A program made the translations under genes and the position numbers. A DNA stretch of 64,000 bases from Meiothermus sp. (GTDB lineage: Bacteria; Deinococcota; Deinococci; Deinococcales; Thermaceae). This document shows positions 26,592 through 43,439 of the stretch, one piece after another. Positions within the stretch are counted from its first letter, which is position 1. Each line of letters opens with the position of its first letter. The DNA is taken from the NCBI RefSeq assembly GCF_026004055.1, contig NZ_BPIJ01000001.1:682001-746000 (forward strand). Direction: 5' to 3'. The notes beneath the pieces were generated by a model. It did not search any database. It was given only the letters and a program-made list of their open reading frames with translations, and had not been told where the DNA came from.

Positions 26592-26675
26592 GGTGCGCGG
26601 AGGGGGACTTGAACCCCCACACCTTGCGGCACAAGATCCTAAGTCTTGCGTGTCTACCAGTTCCACCATCCGCGC
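26591..26675 (-). tRNA. tRNA-Leu (anticodon UAG)
   Basis: Class II tRNA with a long variable arm. Acceptor GCGCGGA pairs with the 3' arm; D-loop GGTAGACAC; anticodon stem CAAGA/TCTTG with loop CTTAGGA, anticodon TAG (reads CUA/CUN); T arm GGGGGTTCAAGTCCCCC; CCA is encoded. It lies 70 bases downstream of tRNA-His on the same strand. Confidence 0.93.
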
Positions 26676-26745
26676 GAGGTTAGGCCGTGGAAGAGGGGTT
26701 GAGTTTTGATAGATCTCTACCCGACCCCTGTTCCCTATGCCTATT

Positions 26746-26823
26746 TGGGGTGAGCGATGGGACTTGAACCCACGACCCCCGGTTCCACAGACCGGTGCTC
26801 TAACCGGCTGAGCTACGCTCACC
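26746..26823 (-). tRNA. tRNA-His (anticodon GUG)
   Basis: Acceptor GTGAGCG with the extra 5' G(-1) encoded; TAGCTC D stem; anticodon loop CTGTGGA, anticodon GTG; T arm GTGGGTTCAAGTCCCAT; discriminator C and CCA encoded. The G(-1)/C73 pair is the histidine identity element. Confidence 0.93.
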
Positions 26824-26843
26824 GCGCCGCAGCAGCAGGGAGT

Positions 26844-26872
26844 ATTGTAGGCTTCGCACACGCTAGCGTCAA
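26844..26872 (-). promoter_or_regulatory. tRNA-His/tRNA-Leu promoter
   Basis: Minus-strand TTGACG (26872-26867), spacer 17, TACAAT (26849-26844), placing the transcript start about 14 bases before tRNA-His. Confidence 0.75.
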
Positions 26873-27039
26873 GGTTCGATGGGGGATTTTGTTGCAAAGT
26901 CGAGCTTTATTTGTTCCCAACCCTTATCTCAATGCCCGATAGATCGCGGTTTTCACCCTTAATTTGGGCGTCCAAATTTTGGTGTGCCCAATACAGCCTT
27001 TAGAGCGCTCTTCACAAATATTGAGCCATCGGGGACTAA

Positions 27040-27234
27040 TACCGGATTCAAAAAGATACTCTTCAAAACAAACAGCCCTGGGGGCTATCTTTTTGAATCC
27101 TAGAGCACACCCCTCCCTGACGGTCGGCGAAAAAAACGTCTCCCTTCCAAGGGGCGGTATCGCCCTCCGCTACGCGGATAACTTTGGTCGGGTTAGTTCG
27201 TCACCATTCGGTGACGAACTAACCGAATCTGGTA
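27040..27234 (+). repeat. MITE-like element C, copy 2
   Basis: 195 bp, ends TACCGGATTC/GAATCTGGTA, flanked by TAA on both sides (27037-27039, 27235-27237). The target in the intact F element reads GCTAAGAAT, so the empty site can be seen elsewhere in the window. Confidence 0.85.
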
Positions 27235-27267
27235 TAAGAATCTTTTGTCCTGGACAAAACAGTGGCC

Positions 27268-27444
27268 GCCGGGAAACTCGAAACCCAAGCACCCGTGGCC
27301 CACGCCCCAGTGCGTAACATGCGTCTGCCAGGGAATGGCTTATGCCATAGCCACAACGTGGCTAACCTGGCCCAGACGCAACGCAGACAAGCGTGCCTCA
27401 CCGAGGTGAGGCACGTCTGCTTGTCCCTTCTCGTTTTCGTGGGC
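27268..27444 (+). repeat. Element G inserted in element F
   Basis: About 177 bp between two copies of GGCC (27264-27267 and 27445-27448), replacing the single GGCC of intact F, so probably a 4-bp target duplication. Its ends are imperfect inverted repeats (GCCGGGAAACTCGAAAC and the complement of GTTTTCGTGGGC), and it holds a strong hairpin (GTGCCTCAC/GTGAGGCAC with GACAAGC/GCTTGTC) at 27388-27425. No frame of note. 27471-27612 contains nothing else but the TetR gene leader. Confidence 0.6.
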
Positions 27445-27612
27445 GGCCACGTCTGTGAAGAACGCTGTAATATTTCACGCAGAAGGGAATAGACCTTCTT
27501 GACCCCGCAGCAGGGGCGGGCATGTCTGCGCTGTGTTGGCTAGGGAGTGGTTCTTCAATTTCACCTATAGCATTGACGCCAATCGAGGGCTCACTCTATA
27601 CTCTGCGGCAAG

Positions 27613-28215
27613 GTGCCAAACAATCGTTTGTTTGAGGAAGGTAAGGAAAAGGCGAGCCGCCGAGACGAAATCCTGGATGCAGCGGGTCAGCTTTTTAGTC
27701 GCCAGGGCTTTCATGCAACCTCGATGCGCGACCTAGCGCGTGCGGTTAACCTGCAAGGTGGTAGCTTGTATGCCCATATTCAGTCGAAGGAAGAGGTTTT
27801 GTTCGAGCTAGTTAACCGGGCAGCGGACGAATTTTTGAGTTGCGCAGAGGCCATTCCAGAACACCTCCCACCCAAGGAACGACTCGAGCGTCTTATTCAC
27901 GGTCACCTAGACGTGATTGTACGGGAGCTGGACAATGCCACCGTTTTTTTTCACGAGTGGAAGTTCTTAAACCCCGATCTGCAAAGCAAAATCAAAGCCC
28001 GCCGGGATGCCTACGAGGGCCACTTCCGCAAGATCATCGAGGCAGGGGTCAGATCGGGTCAGTTTCAGGTAGAGGACGTGCGGTTGGCGACCTTGTTTGT
28101 ATTATCGGCCCTCAACTGGACGTATCACTGGTATCGGCCCGGCGGCAAGCTCACCCTCGAGTCGCTTTCCCGGCACTATTGCGATCTGGTATTTAGAACC
28201 CTGGGAGCCCACTAG
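27613..28215 (+). CDS. TetR-family transcriptional regulator
   Basis: 200 residues from a GTG; a TTG at the sixth codon is an alternative start. The N-terminal helix-turn-helix (about 18-62: RRDEILDAAGQLFSRQGFHATSMRDLARAVNLQGGSLYAHIQSKEEVLFELV) is a textbook TetR domain. The C-terminal effector domain has the FFHEWKFLNPDLQSKIKARRDAYEGHFRKII stretch seen in acyl-CoA-responsive Thermus-type regulators such as FadR/PaaR, so an acyl-CoA ligand is plausible but not shown. It stands alone. The TAG stop is the first triplet of element A copy 2. Confidence 0.88.
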   Translation: MPNNRLFEEGKEKASRRDEILDAAGQLFSRQGFHATSMRDLARAVNLQGGSLYAHIQSKEEVLFELVNRAADEFLSCAEAIPEHLPPKERLERLIHGHLDVIVRELDNATVFFHEWKFLNPDLQSKIKARRDAYEGHFRKIIEAGVRSGQFQVEDVRLATLFVLSALNWTYHWYRPGGKLTLESLSRHYCDLVFRTLGAH

Positions 28216-28556
28216 TGGTCTGGTAACAAAATACGCAGTATGGGGTTTAGCCTTCAGAACGCGCCGTGTCTCGTAAACCTGGGCCTTCGGTGTCTTGCCT
28301 GTACGGTCATGCAAAAAGCACCCCACCCCGCTTCGCCCCTTCCCTCCCCTACTGCGTAGGGGAGGCCAGGTGGGGTGGCTGACCTGGCCCTTCACGCAGC
28401 GGATTGGGGGCCTTGCCTAATACCCTCCCCCACCCTCCCTACGCGGTAGGGAGGGCGTTTTTAGGCCATCTCGGGGGCCGAAGTGGGATGGAATCTCTAC
28501 AACGATGTATTCGGTGTGCGGTTCATAAGTTCGGAAATTTATTTACCAGACCACTA
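28213..28556 (+). repeat. MITE-like element A, copy 2
   Basis: 344 bp, same orientation as copy 1 and more than 95 percent identical by eye, with ends TAGTGGTCTGGTAAC and TTTACCAGACCACTA. Its left TAG serves as the stop codon of the TetR gene. Confidence 0.85.
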
Positions 28557-28658
28557 GAGTGGTTCCACCAATACTCGGCTTTAGCTGCTGTTGAGTGCGA
28601 TGGTGCTTCCGCAGCAGCGCCGGTATACCGTAAAAATTGGGTATGATTTTGACAATCT

Positions 28659-29342
28659 ATGTCCTACCTACACCAGCCGGGCTTTTTGGAGCGGTTGAGC
28701 GAGCACGAGCGCCAACGTTTGGGCCAGATATGCCCGCCCCGCGCCTACCAACCAGGCGAACTCCTGTACCGCGAGGGCGACCCCTGCCAGGGGCTGCTGA
28801 TTCTGATTGAGGGCCAGGTAAAGCTTACCCGTGTGTCTGCAGGCGGACTCGAGCGCATTGTGTATGTGGCCGGTAGTGGCGACCTGCTAGGGGTCAATTT
28901 TCTGGAACCAGACGCTCTCCACTCCAGCAGCGCGGTTTGCCTGAGCCAGGTTATGATCTGCCCGGTAGCAAAAAGCCAGATCGAGCAGGTATCGCGCGAG
29001 CTGCCTAACGTTCCGTTGCGTTTAGCGCAGGTCTTGGCCGAAAGAGTAGAGCAGCTCGAGGCCCAGCTCGAGGTCTCCTCGGCCCCGGTGGCCTTCCGCA
29101 TTGGCCGTGCGTTTGCCTGGCTGGCCCGGCGCTTCAGCGTGCCCGACTTTTCGCCCTGGCGCGACTTGCCCATGGAGCTCAAACAAGAAGAACTGGCCGC
29201 CATGTGCGGCACCACCCGGGTAACGGTCACCCATACCCTGGGCGAGCTGCGCAGCCTAGGGCTGGTGGAAGGCACCCGGGGCCGTTACCGGGTCAAACTA
29301 AAAGCCCTCGAGGACTGGCTCGAGGGCTTTGCAATCGACTAG
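28659..29342 (+). CDS. Crp/Fnr-family transcriptional regulator
   Basis: 227 residues. The N-terminal cyclic-nucleotide-binding-type beta roll (about 15-125: GELLYREGDPCQGLLILIEGQVKLTR) leads into a long dimer helix (LAERVEQLEAQLE) and a winged helix (about 172-215: LKQEELAAMCGTTRVTVTHTLGELRSLGLVE). Cys residues at 25, 43, 88 and 96 are not in the Fnr iron-sulfur spacing, so an Fe-S sensor is unlikely. A TATGAT box at 28642-28647 sits only 11 bases before the ATG. It is tail to tail with the cytochrome P460 gene, whose stop is the next base. Confidence 0.88.
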   Translation: MSYLHQPGFLERLSEHERQRLGQICPPRAYQPGELLYREGDPCQGLLILIEGQVKLTRVSAGGLERIVYVAGSGDLLGVNFLEPDALHSSSAVCLSQVMICPVAKSQIEQVSRELPNVPLRLAQVLAERVEQLEAQLEVSSAPVAFRIGRAFAWLARRFSVPDFSPWRDLPMELKQEELAAMCGTTRVTVTHTLGELRSLGLVEGTRGRYRVKLKALEDWLEGFAID

Positions 29343-29795
29343 CTAACGGCGGCCCCAAGGGGTAAATACAAGGTCGGTGGCACTGGCCTGCTGATGGCAG
29401 CCCACACACATGGCCGGGTCGGCCAGGGCGCCCCCCTGAAACGCCTCGCCCTTGCGCTCGTAAGCCGCCCAGGCCCAGTCGGAGGCGTTATTGCTGCGCT
29501 TTTGCATCACCCAAACGTTGGTCACCTGCAGGCTCGAGGGATCCACGCGCTCTTTGACAAAGATGGTTCCCTGGGCAAAGGGGAGCCGGTAGTTCCCGTT
29601 GGAGCCCAAGAGCCGGTCGGGCGCCAGGTTGACATACACGTCTTTGCCCAAAGGGTGCGCGCCGGCAGTGTTGATTTTGTTCACATTCACCCGTGTCCAG
29701 CTTGCATAGCCGCGAATATTCTCTGCCAGGCTGGTCACCTGCGCCAAAACAACCCCGATAAACAGCAGTCCGATTAGCATCATCCACTTTTTCAT
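29343..29795 (-). CDS. Cytochrome P460-family exported heme protein
   Basis: 150 residues with a signal peptide (about 1-18, VVLAQ). P460/cytochrome c'-beta features: GYASWTRVN near the N-terminus, GTIFVKER, VWVMQKR and the C-terminal heme-binding CVGCH (131-135). Family members oxidise hydroxylamine or bind NO. A Lys crosslink to the heme, diagnostic of true P460, cannot be judged from sequence alone. ggagg precedes the ATG. The adjacent Crp/Fnr regulator may control it. Confidence 0.85.
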   Translation of the reverse strand: MKKWMMLIGLLFIGVVLAQVTSLAENIRGYASWTRVNVNKINTAGAHPLGKDVYVNLAPDRLLGSNGNYRLPFAQGTIFVKERVDPSSLQVTNVWVMQKRSNNASDWAWAAYERKGEAFQGGALADPAMCVGCHQQASATDLVFTPWGRR

Positions 29796-29861
29796 TGGGT
29801 TTCCTCCCGAGGCTCAGGTTAGCCGGGGCCTCGAGGGCTTTGTGTATCGAACTTGACACAG

Positions 29862-29888
29862 AAAAAAGAGGCGGCCTGGCTACCGCCT
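29862..29888 (-). terminator. Intrinsic terminator overlapping the tenA stop
   Basis: Minus-strand AGGCGG/CCGCCT hairpin followed by C and six T; the tenA stop codon lies inside the hairpin. Confidence 0.7.
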
Positions 29889-30512
29889 TTCCTCATAATC
29901 CGAGGTCTGGCTCAGGGCAAACGCCAGGGCCATCTCCCAGGCCGACTGCTCGAGCTGCAAAACCCGGCCCACAACCCGTTTCACCTCGTCCGGTAGAAGT
30001 TCTTTGGCAACCTCGAGGGTCAGGCTGCCCAGATCGTGAATCAGGGCTTGGGCTTCAGGGGCCAGCCAGTGCTGGACTATCTCATCGGCCAGATGGTTCA
30101 AGCTTTCTGGCCTATCACTTCGCTGAAGCGAACCCCAGACATCGGAAAAAGCCCTGTGTCTGGCCCAGTGGGCCACGGTGCCCATGGCATAAGGGGCTTG
30201 CTCGAGACCCCGCAAAAAATCCAGGTATTGTTGGCGCAGCGGGTGGATAGGCTGCGCGGGCAGCTCGAGGTGGGCCAGCCAGTCCAGCTCTTCTACCGTG
30301 ACCAGCAGGGCATTGGCCATAATCAGGCGGTGTCGCTGCGGCGCCCGGCGCAACAGCGAAGTTTGCAGCCCCAGCATGGCTTCATAAAGGTACTTCTCCT
30401 GCACCAACCAGCGCTCAAAGGCACCGTCTGAGACCTTTCCCCGGCGCAGCCGGTGCAAGAACGGCTGTTCGGTCAGCGTGGCCCATTCCCTAAAGCCCCG
30501 AAGGTCAAACAC
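29880..30512 (-). CDS. TenA/thiaminase-II-like protein
   Basis: 210 residues, GTG start after aaaggg. All-helical heme-oxygenase-like TenA fold: FLHRLRRGKVSDGAFERWLVQEKYLYEA, then the HPLRQQYLDFL and APYAMGTVAHWARHRAFSDVW segments. The catalytic Cys typical of TenA_C is not obvious, so it may belong to the TenA_E or PqqC-like branch that salvages pyrimidine moieties of thiamine, or have another role. It is followed by a terminator, then the cytochrome P460 gene. Confidence 0.75.
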   Translation of the reverse strand: MFDLRGFREWATLTEQPFLHRLRRGKVSDGAFERWLVQEKYLYEAMLGLQTSLLRRAPQRHRLIMANALLVTVEELDWLAHLELPAQPIHPLRQQYLDFLRGLEQAPYAMGTVAHWARHRAFSDVWGSLQRSDRPESLNHLADEIVQHWLAPEAQALIHDLGSLTLEVAKELLPDEVKRVVGRVLQLEQSAWEMALAFALSQTSDYEERR

Positions 30513-30605
30513 CCTTTAAGCGTGAGGTCAAATAGGCTCGGTGGGTGTGCACAGGGCTAAGATTGAATGTTGTGCGCACAATGGATGCCCCTGCGAACTG
30601 TGATC

Positions 30606-30693
30606 GCGGTTCCCACCAAGAGGGCTCACGCGATGGCTCGTATGGTAGTCCCTACAGCAAAAAACCACTGTAGGGACTATTCGTGGGAATCGC
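30606..30693 (-). repeat. Small palindromic element E, copy 2
   Basis: Ends GCGGTTCCCAC and GTGGGAATCGC; the inner GTCCCTACAG/CTGTAGGGAC hairpin is near the right end, so it is inverted relative to copy 1 at 4003-4090. Confidence 0.7.
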
Positions 30694-30737
30694 ACTGACA
30701 CTACCCCACTTACTCAATTTCGGCGTTTTTCAATGTG

Positions 30738-31604
30738 CTATGGCGCATTATAGAGTGCATTTTGCAGGGCCTCGGCAAACGCATAGGGCTGGTCAATCCA
30801 AGGGTAATGACCGGCGCCCTCAATCACTTCAAGCCGCCCTCCCACCAAGTCGGCGACGGTCTGGGCCTCTGGGTAGCTGCTGGCATCCAAAGCCCCGACC
30901 AGCACCGCAGTGGGGGTGTGAACCTCGAGCAAAAACGGGGTGTAATCCAGACGCCACAGCCCGTTCAGGACAAACATCCGCCCCGGCGTGTCGGCCCCCA
31001 CCACGGTAGCGCCTTCCGCCATCCATTCGTACTCCATACGGCTGTGCAAGCTGGGAAACAGCAGCTTGTCGAAGGCTGCTTTAGGCTCCACCTGGGCAAA
31101 AGCTTCTTGAAGCAGCCGGGTGCCGTCCTGGGGCTCCTCTACCTGGACATCGCTAAAGCCCAGCAACTCCTGCGAGGCCCTATAAAGTTGTGCCGCAAGC
31201 CAGGGAAAGTTGGTCCAGGGGTTAATAAGCACCAACCCCTGGGTGGTTTCTGGCGAACGGCGGGCATACTCCAGCGCCAGCAAACCCCCAAAGCCGTGTC
31301 CCAGCAAAGTCCAGGTATCCAGCCCCAGGTGGTCGCGTAGGTGAAAAAGGTCACCCACCAAAGCATCCAAGGTGAACAGGCCCGGCTCTTCCGGCAATGC
31401 AGGGCTGCGGCCCCCGCCTCGCTGGTCGAGGTAGAGCACCCGGAAACCCTCCAGGTACTCTTCCAGCCCTTCTCGAAGGGCATAGCTACTGCCCCCCGGC
31501 CCCCCATGCAGCACCAGAATAGCGGGGGCCTGGGGAGGGCCGGTGTCCTCAAGGTAGACCTCTACCCCATCGTCCACGGCAATCAAATCTATTTCTTCGC
31601 GCAT
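30738..31604 (-). CDS. Alpha/beta hydrolase, proline-iminopeptidase-like
   Basis: 288 residues from the ATG at 31604 (MREEIDL), chosen because related Thermus proteins begin there; an ATG at 31649 overlapping the upstream stop (TAATG) would add 15 residues. Features: HGGPGGSSYALREGLEEYL oxyanion segment, DQRGGGRS, and a lid region from about 135. The nucleophile elbow reads GHGFGG, with Gly where the serine should be (GxSxG), as I recall from the related Thermus protein, so classical peptidase activity is doubtful. Asp in VLVGALDASSYPE and His in EGAGHYPWID complete the remaining triad positions. Confidence 0.8.
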   Translation of the reverse strand: MREEIDLIAVDDGVEVYLEDTGPPQAPAILVLHGGPGGSSYALREGLEEYLEGFRVLYLDQRGGGRSPALPEEPGLFTLDALVGDLFHLRDHLGLDTWTLLGHGFGGLLALEYARRSPETTQGLVLINPWTNFPWLAAQLYRASQELLGFSDVQVEEPQDGTRLLQEAFAQVEPKAAFDKLLFPSLHSRMEYEWMAEGATVVGADTPGRMFVLNGLWRLDYTPFLLEVHTPTAVLVGALDASSYPEAQTVADLVGGRLEVIEGAGHYPWIDQPYAFAEALQNALYNAP

Positions 31605-31648
31605 ATTCTTTTTTGGCCTGAAGCCCCAGGCCGAAGGCGAAAAGGACA

Positions 31649-31867
31649 TTAGCTTTGCCGGCTACCCTCCTCGAGCAGCTCAAAACTCCAGTTGCGAAAG
31701 CCCTCCAGTTTTGCAGCGGCTTGCTCCATTTCCGGGGTATGGCCCCATACCTCGAGCAGATAGAGTGCCTGATCCGCACGATAGAGCAGCCGATAGGGAT
31801 GAGGAAACTGCCGCGCCAGACTCCGCAGGGCTTCTAGGTTTGGGCCTTCTACAAAAAGCACCTTCAT
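31649..31867 (-). CDS. Small conserved-looking protein of unknown function
   Basis: 72 residues. No family recognised. The sequence (MKVLFVEGPNLEALRSLARQFPHPYRLLYRADQALYLLEVWG ...) has a plausible beta-alpha-beta pattern and normal codon use for this genome. Its TAA stop overlaps an ATG of the hydrolase frame, suggesting translational coupling. Confidence 0.55.
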   Translation of the reverse strand: MKVLFVEGPNLEALRSLARQFPHPYRLLYRADQALYLLEVWGHTPEMEQAAAKLEGFRNWSFELLEEGSRQS

Positions 31868-31918
31868 TGGCTTCTACTGTACTCCCTTATCGGTTGCGAC
31901 CCCTAGCTCACTTGGGAG

Positions 31919-32061
31919 AAGCCCCGCCGCTTACACCCCGCCACACATGCTCTAAAAACAGCACCTCGCTGGCTTCCTCGAGACGCTTACTTCGAGGAAG
32001 CCCCGCCACTTACACCCCGCCACACATGCTCTAAAAACAGCACCTCGCTGGCTTCCTCGAG
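31919..32061. repeat. Tandem 64-bp duplication at the 3' end of the aldolase gene
   Basis: Positions 31919-31982 and 31998-32061 are identical but for one base (period 79). The upstream-of-gene unit duplicates the C-terminal coding end of the aldolase, including its terminal codons, so the present stop lies in the spacer between the units. Confidence 0.85.
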
Positions 32062-32592
32062 GCTCGTCATCAGCGAGTAGGCTTGCAAAAGGGCTTTTTC
32101 TGGAACTGGCTCGGTGCTTTTGATAAAGGCCCCGTGGCCGCGCACCACGCAGGCCCGATGGCTCTGCAGGGCCTGCGCCACTGCTAGGGCGGCCTCTTCG
32201 GTAGCCGAGGTGGTTTGGGGGGCCACTACAGGAATCTGCTCGAAGTAGTAGCGCCCCTCGAGGTCTATGGGCACTATGCTATCGAGGTGAAACGAAAGGG
32301 CAATGGCGTGACGGGGATGGGCATGCACCACTGCGGTGGCGTCGGTTTGTCGGTAGATGGCCCGGTGAATCACCCGCTCCACCGAAGCGGCGGAGTCGCG
32401 CTCGGGGTCGGGCTCGAGAGGCAGCCACAGGAGGTCGTCCGGGGTCAGGTGGGCTTTTTGAACGCCCGAGCGGGTGATCCAGAGCCCTTTTCCATCCCGC
32501 ACCGAGAAATTGCCCGAGGTGGCCGAGGCCAGTCCGGCGGCAAATAAATCGGCGCCTACCTGCTGAAAGGTGAGATAAAGTTTGGCTTTCAT
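31987..32592 (-). CDS. Class II aldolase/adducin-family protein
   Basis: 201 residues. Zinc aldolase fold: ASATSGNFSVRDG (phosphate/anion site), TRSGVQKAHL, the metal ligands HAHPRH and the third His in VVRGHGAFI. By length and motifs it could be methylthioribulose-1-phosphate dehydratase (MtnB) or a fuculose/rhamnulose-1-phosphate aldolase. HAHPRHAIALS and the absence of sugar genes slightly favour an MtnB-like role. The last residues (GVSGGASSK) come from a local tandem duplication, so the original C-terminus may have differed. Confidence 0.82.
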   Translation of the reverse strand: MKAKLYLTFQQVGADLFAAGLASATSGNFSVRDGKGLWITRSGVQKAHLTPDDLLWLPLEPDPERDSAASVERVIHRAIYRQTDATAVVHAHPRHAIALSFHLDSIVPIDLEGRYYFEQIPVVAPQTTSATEEAALAVAQALQSHRACVVRGHGAFIKSTEPVPEKALLQAYSLMTSLEEASEVLFLEHVWRGVSGGASSK

Positions 32593-32696
32593 GAACTACC
32601 AGTACATATCAAGATTTGCCTTTATCCCTGTAACAAATCGGCTATGAAGAGGCATCTACCCCACGCTGTAACTAGCTCACCAACCGTCCCAAATAT

Positions 32697-32728
32697 CATA
32701 GGCTGTAAGCGTAAGCCTACAGCCTATG
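32697..32728. other. Hairpin downstream of rpoC
   Basis: CATAGGCTGTA / TACAGCCTATG, an 11-bp perfect stem with a 10-base loop, 15 bases past the rpoC stop. No T run follows on the rpoC side; it may be a weak terminator or mRNA end stabiliser. Confidence 0.5.
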
Positions 32729-32742
32729 GTCACACCTCTAAT

Positions 32743-37323
<4,581 letters not shown>

Positions 37324-37391
37324 TGTTCACTCCGTGAACTTATGTCTCAGGTCTCAGGCCAATGGCAGCGGTTGTCTTGTAACCTGCAACA

Positions 37392-40766
<3,375 letters not shown>

Positions 40767-40953
40767 CAAAACACCTCTTAACCCGTGGGCTTTGCTCCGC
40801 ACCCCTGGGGATGCGGATACGGCTTGCTCTGGGCCTTATGGGGGTTTTCGTAAGCTAACAGGGTTCTTCCGCAGGCGAAAATTCCCTACGGTGGCTGGCT
40901 CTTACGCTTTTTGTGGGATACACCCGGGGTGTAGGCCACAAAACATAAAAAAG

Positions 40954-40983
40954 AGAATAGCACATTTGCACACACAAGCGCAA
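40954..40983 (-). promoter_or_regulatory. Candidate rpoBC promoter
   Basis: Minus-strand TTGCGC (40983-40978), spacer 18, TATTCT (40959-40954) preceded by TG (extended -10). It implies a leader of about 180 bases before rpoB. Confidence 0.45.
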
Positions 40984-41121
40984 TATGCACCCTGAAGCTC
41001 CAAGCTGCTGGGAAGAGTGTAGCACAAGATGAAATATTTGAGGAGTTCGCGGGGCTCGAAGTAGGAGCACATAGCACACACCACCGTCCAAATGCCCTTG
41101 CTATCGGCATTTTTTCGGGGG

Positions 41122-41326
41122 TAGCGGTCTGTTAAAGTATGAAACCCCACATTTCCCGTCATTGCGAGCATCCGCAGGATGCGAAGCAATCCAGAATCTC
41201 TGGCCTGGCTAACCCAGTCAACCCTATCTGGATTGCTTCGTCGGCGGGGGCCTCCTCGTAATGACAAGGGGGTCACATTTGGATTTGTAAGGGCAAAGTG
41301 ATGCAAATCAGATTACCAGACCAGTA
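41122..41326 (+). repeat. MITE-like element B, copy 4
   Basis: 205 bp, left end TAGCGGTCTGTTAA, right end GATTACCAGACCAGTA. The uninterrupted core palindrome (CATTGCGAGCATCCGCAGGA ... CCTCGTAATGAC) shows the state of the site into which element E is inserted in copies 2 and 6. Confidence 0.75.
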
Positions 41327-41346
41327 ACAGCCGGGCAGTGTTAATG

Positions 41347-43293
<1,947 letters not shown>

Positions 43294-43335
43294 AGGTTGC
43301 TCCCGGGATCAAAGACCAAAAAGCTTTTGATGTTG

Positions 43336-43364
43336 AGCATAGGCAGCCCGGATACCGACGTCAA
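43336..43364 (-). promoter_or_regulatory. acsA promoter
   Basis: Minus-strand TTGACG (43364-43359), spacer 17, TATGCT (43341-43336), about 42 bases before the acsA ATG. Confidence 0.6.
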
Positions 43365-43405
43365 GAAATGCCGGGGTTTGGCAAATGTAGGAATCGGAAC
43401 ATTAC

Positions 43406-43434
43406 TTGACAGCCCGCCCCCACCCGGCCATCAT
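43406..43434 (+). promoter_or_regulatory. Candidate promoter of the IclR-ACS fusion gene, near leaderless
   Basis: TTGACA (43406-43411), spacer 17, CATCAT (43429-43434). Transcription would begin at about 43440, the GTG that opens the reading frame, and no ribosome site is present, so a leaderless mRNA is likely. Confidence 0.5.
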
Positions 43435-43439
43435 GACCA

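Larger units (their letters stand above)
27000..27470 (+). repeat. Element F, copy 2, split by two insertions
   Basis: The left part 27001-27039 (TAGAGCGCTCTTCACA), middle 27235-27267 and right part 27445-27470 (GGCCACGTCTGTGAAG) join, without gaps, into a sequence that aligns end to end with the intact F at 60702-60793. Element C occupies 27040-27234 and a third element 27268-27444. Confidence 0.75.
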
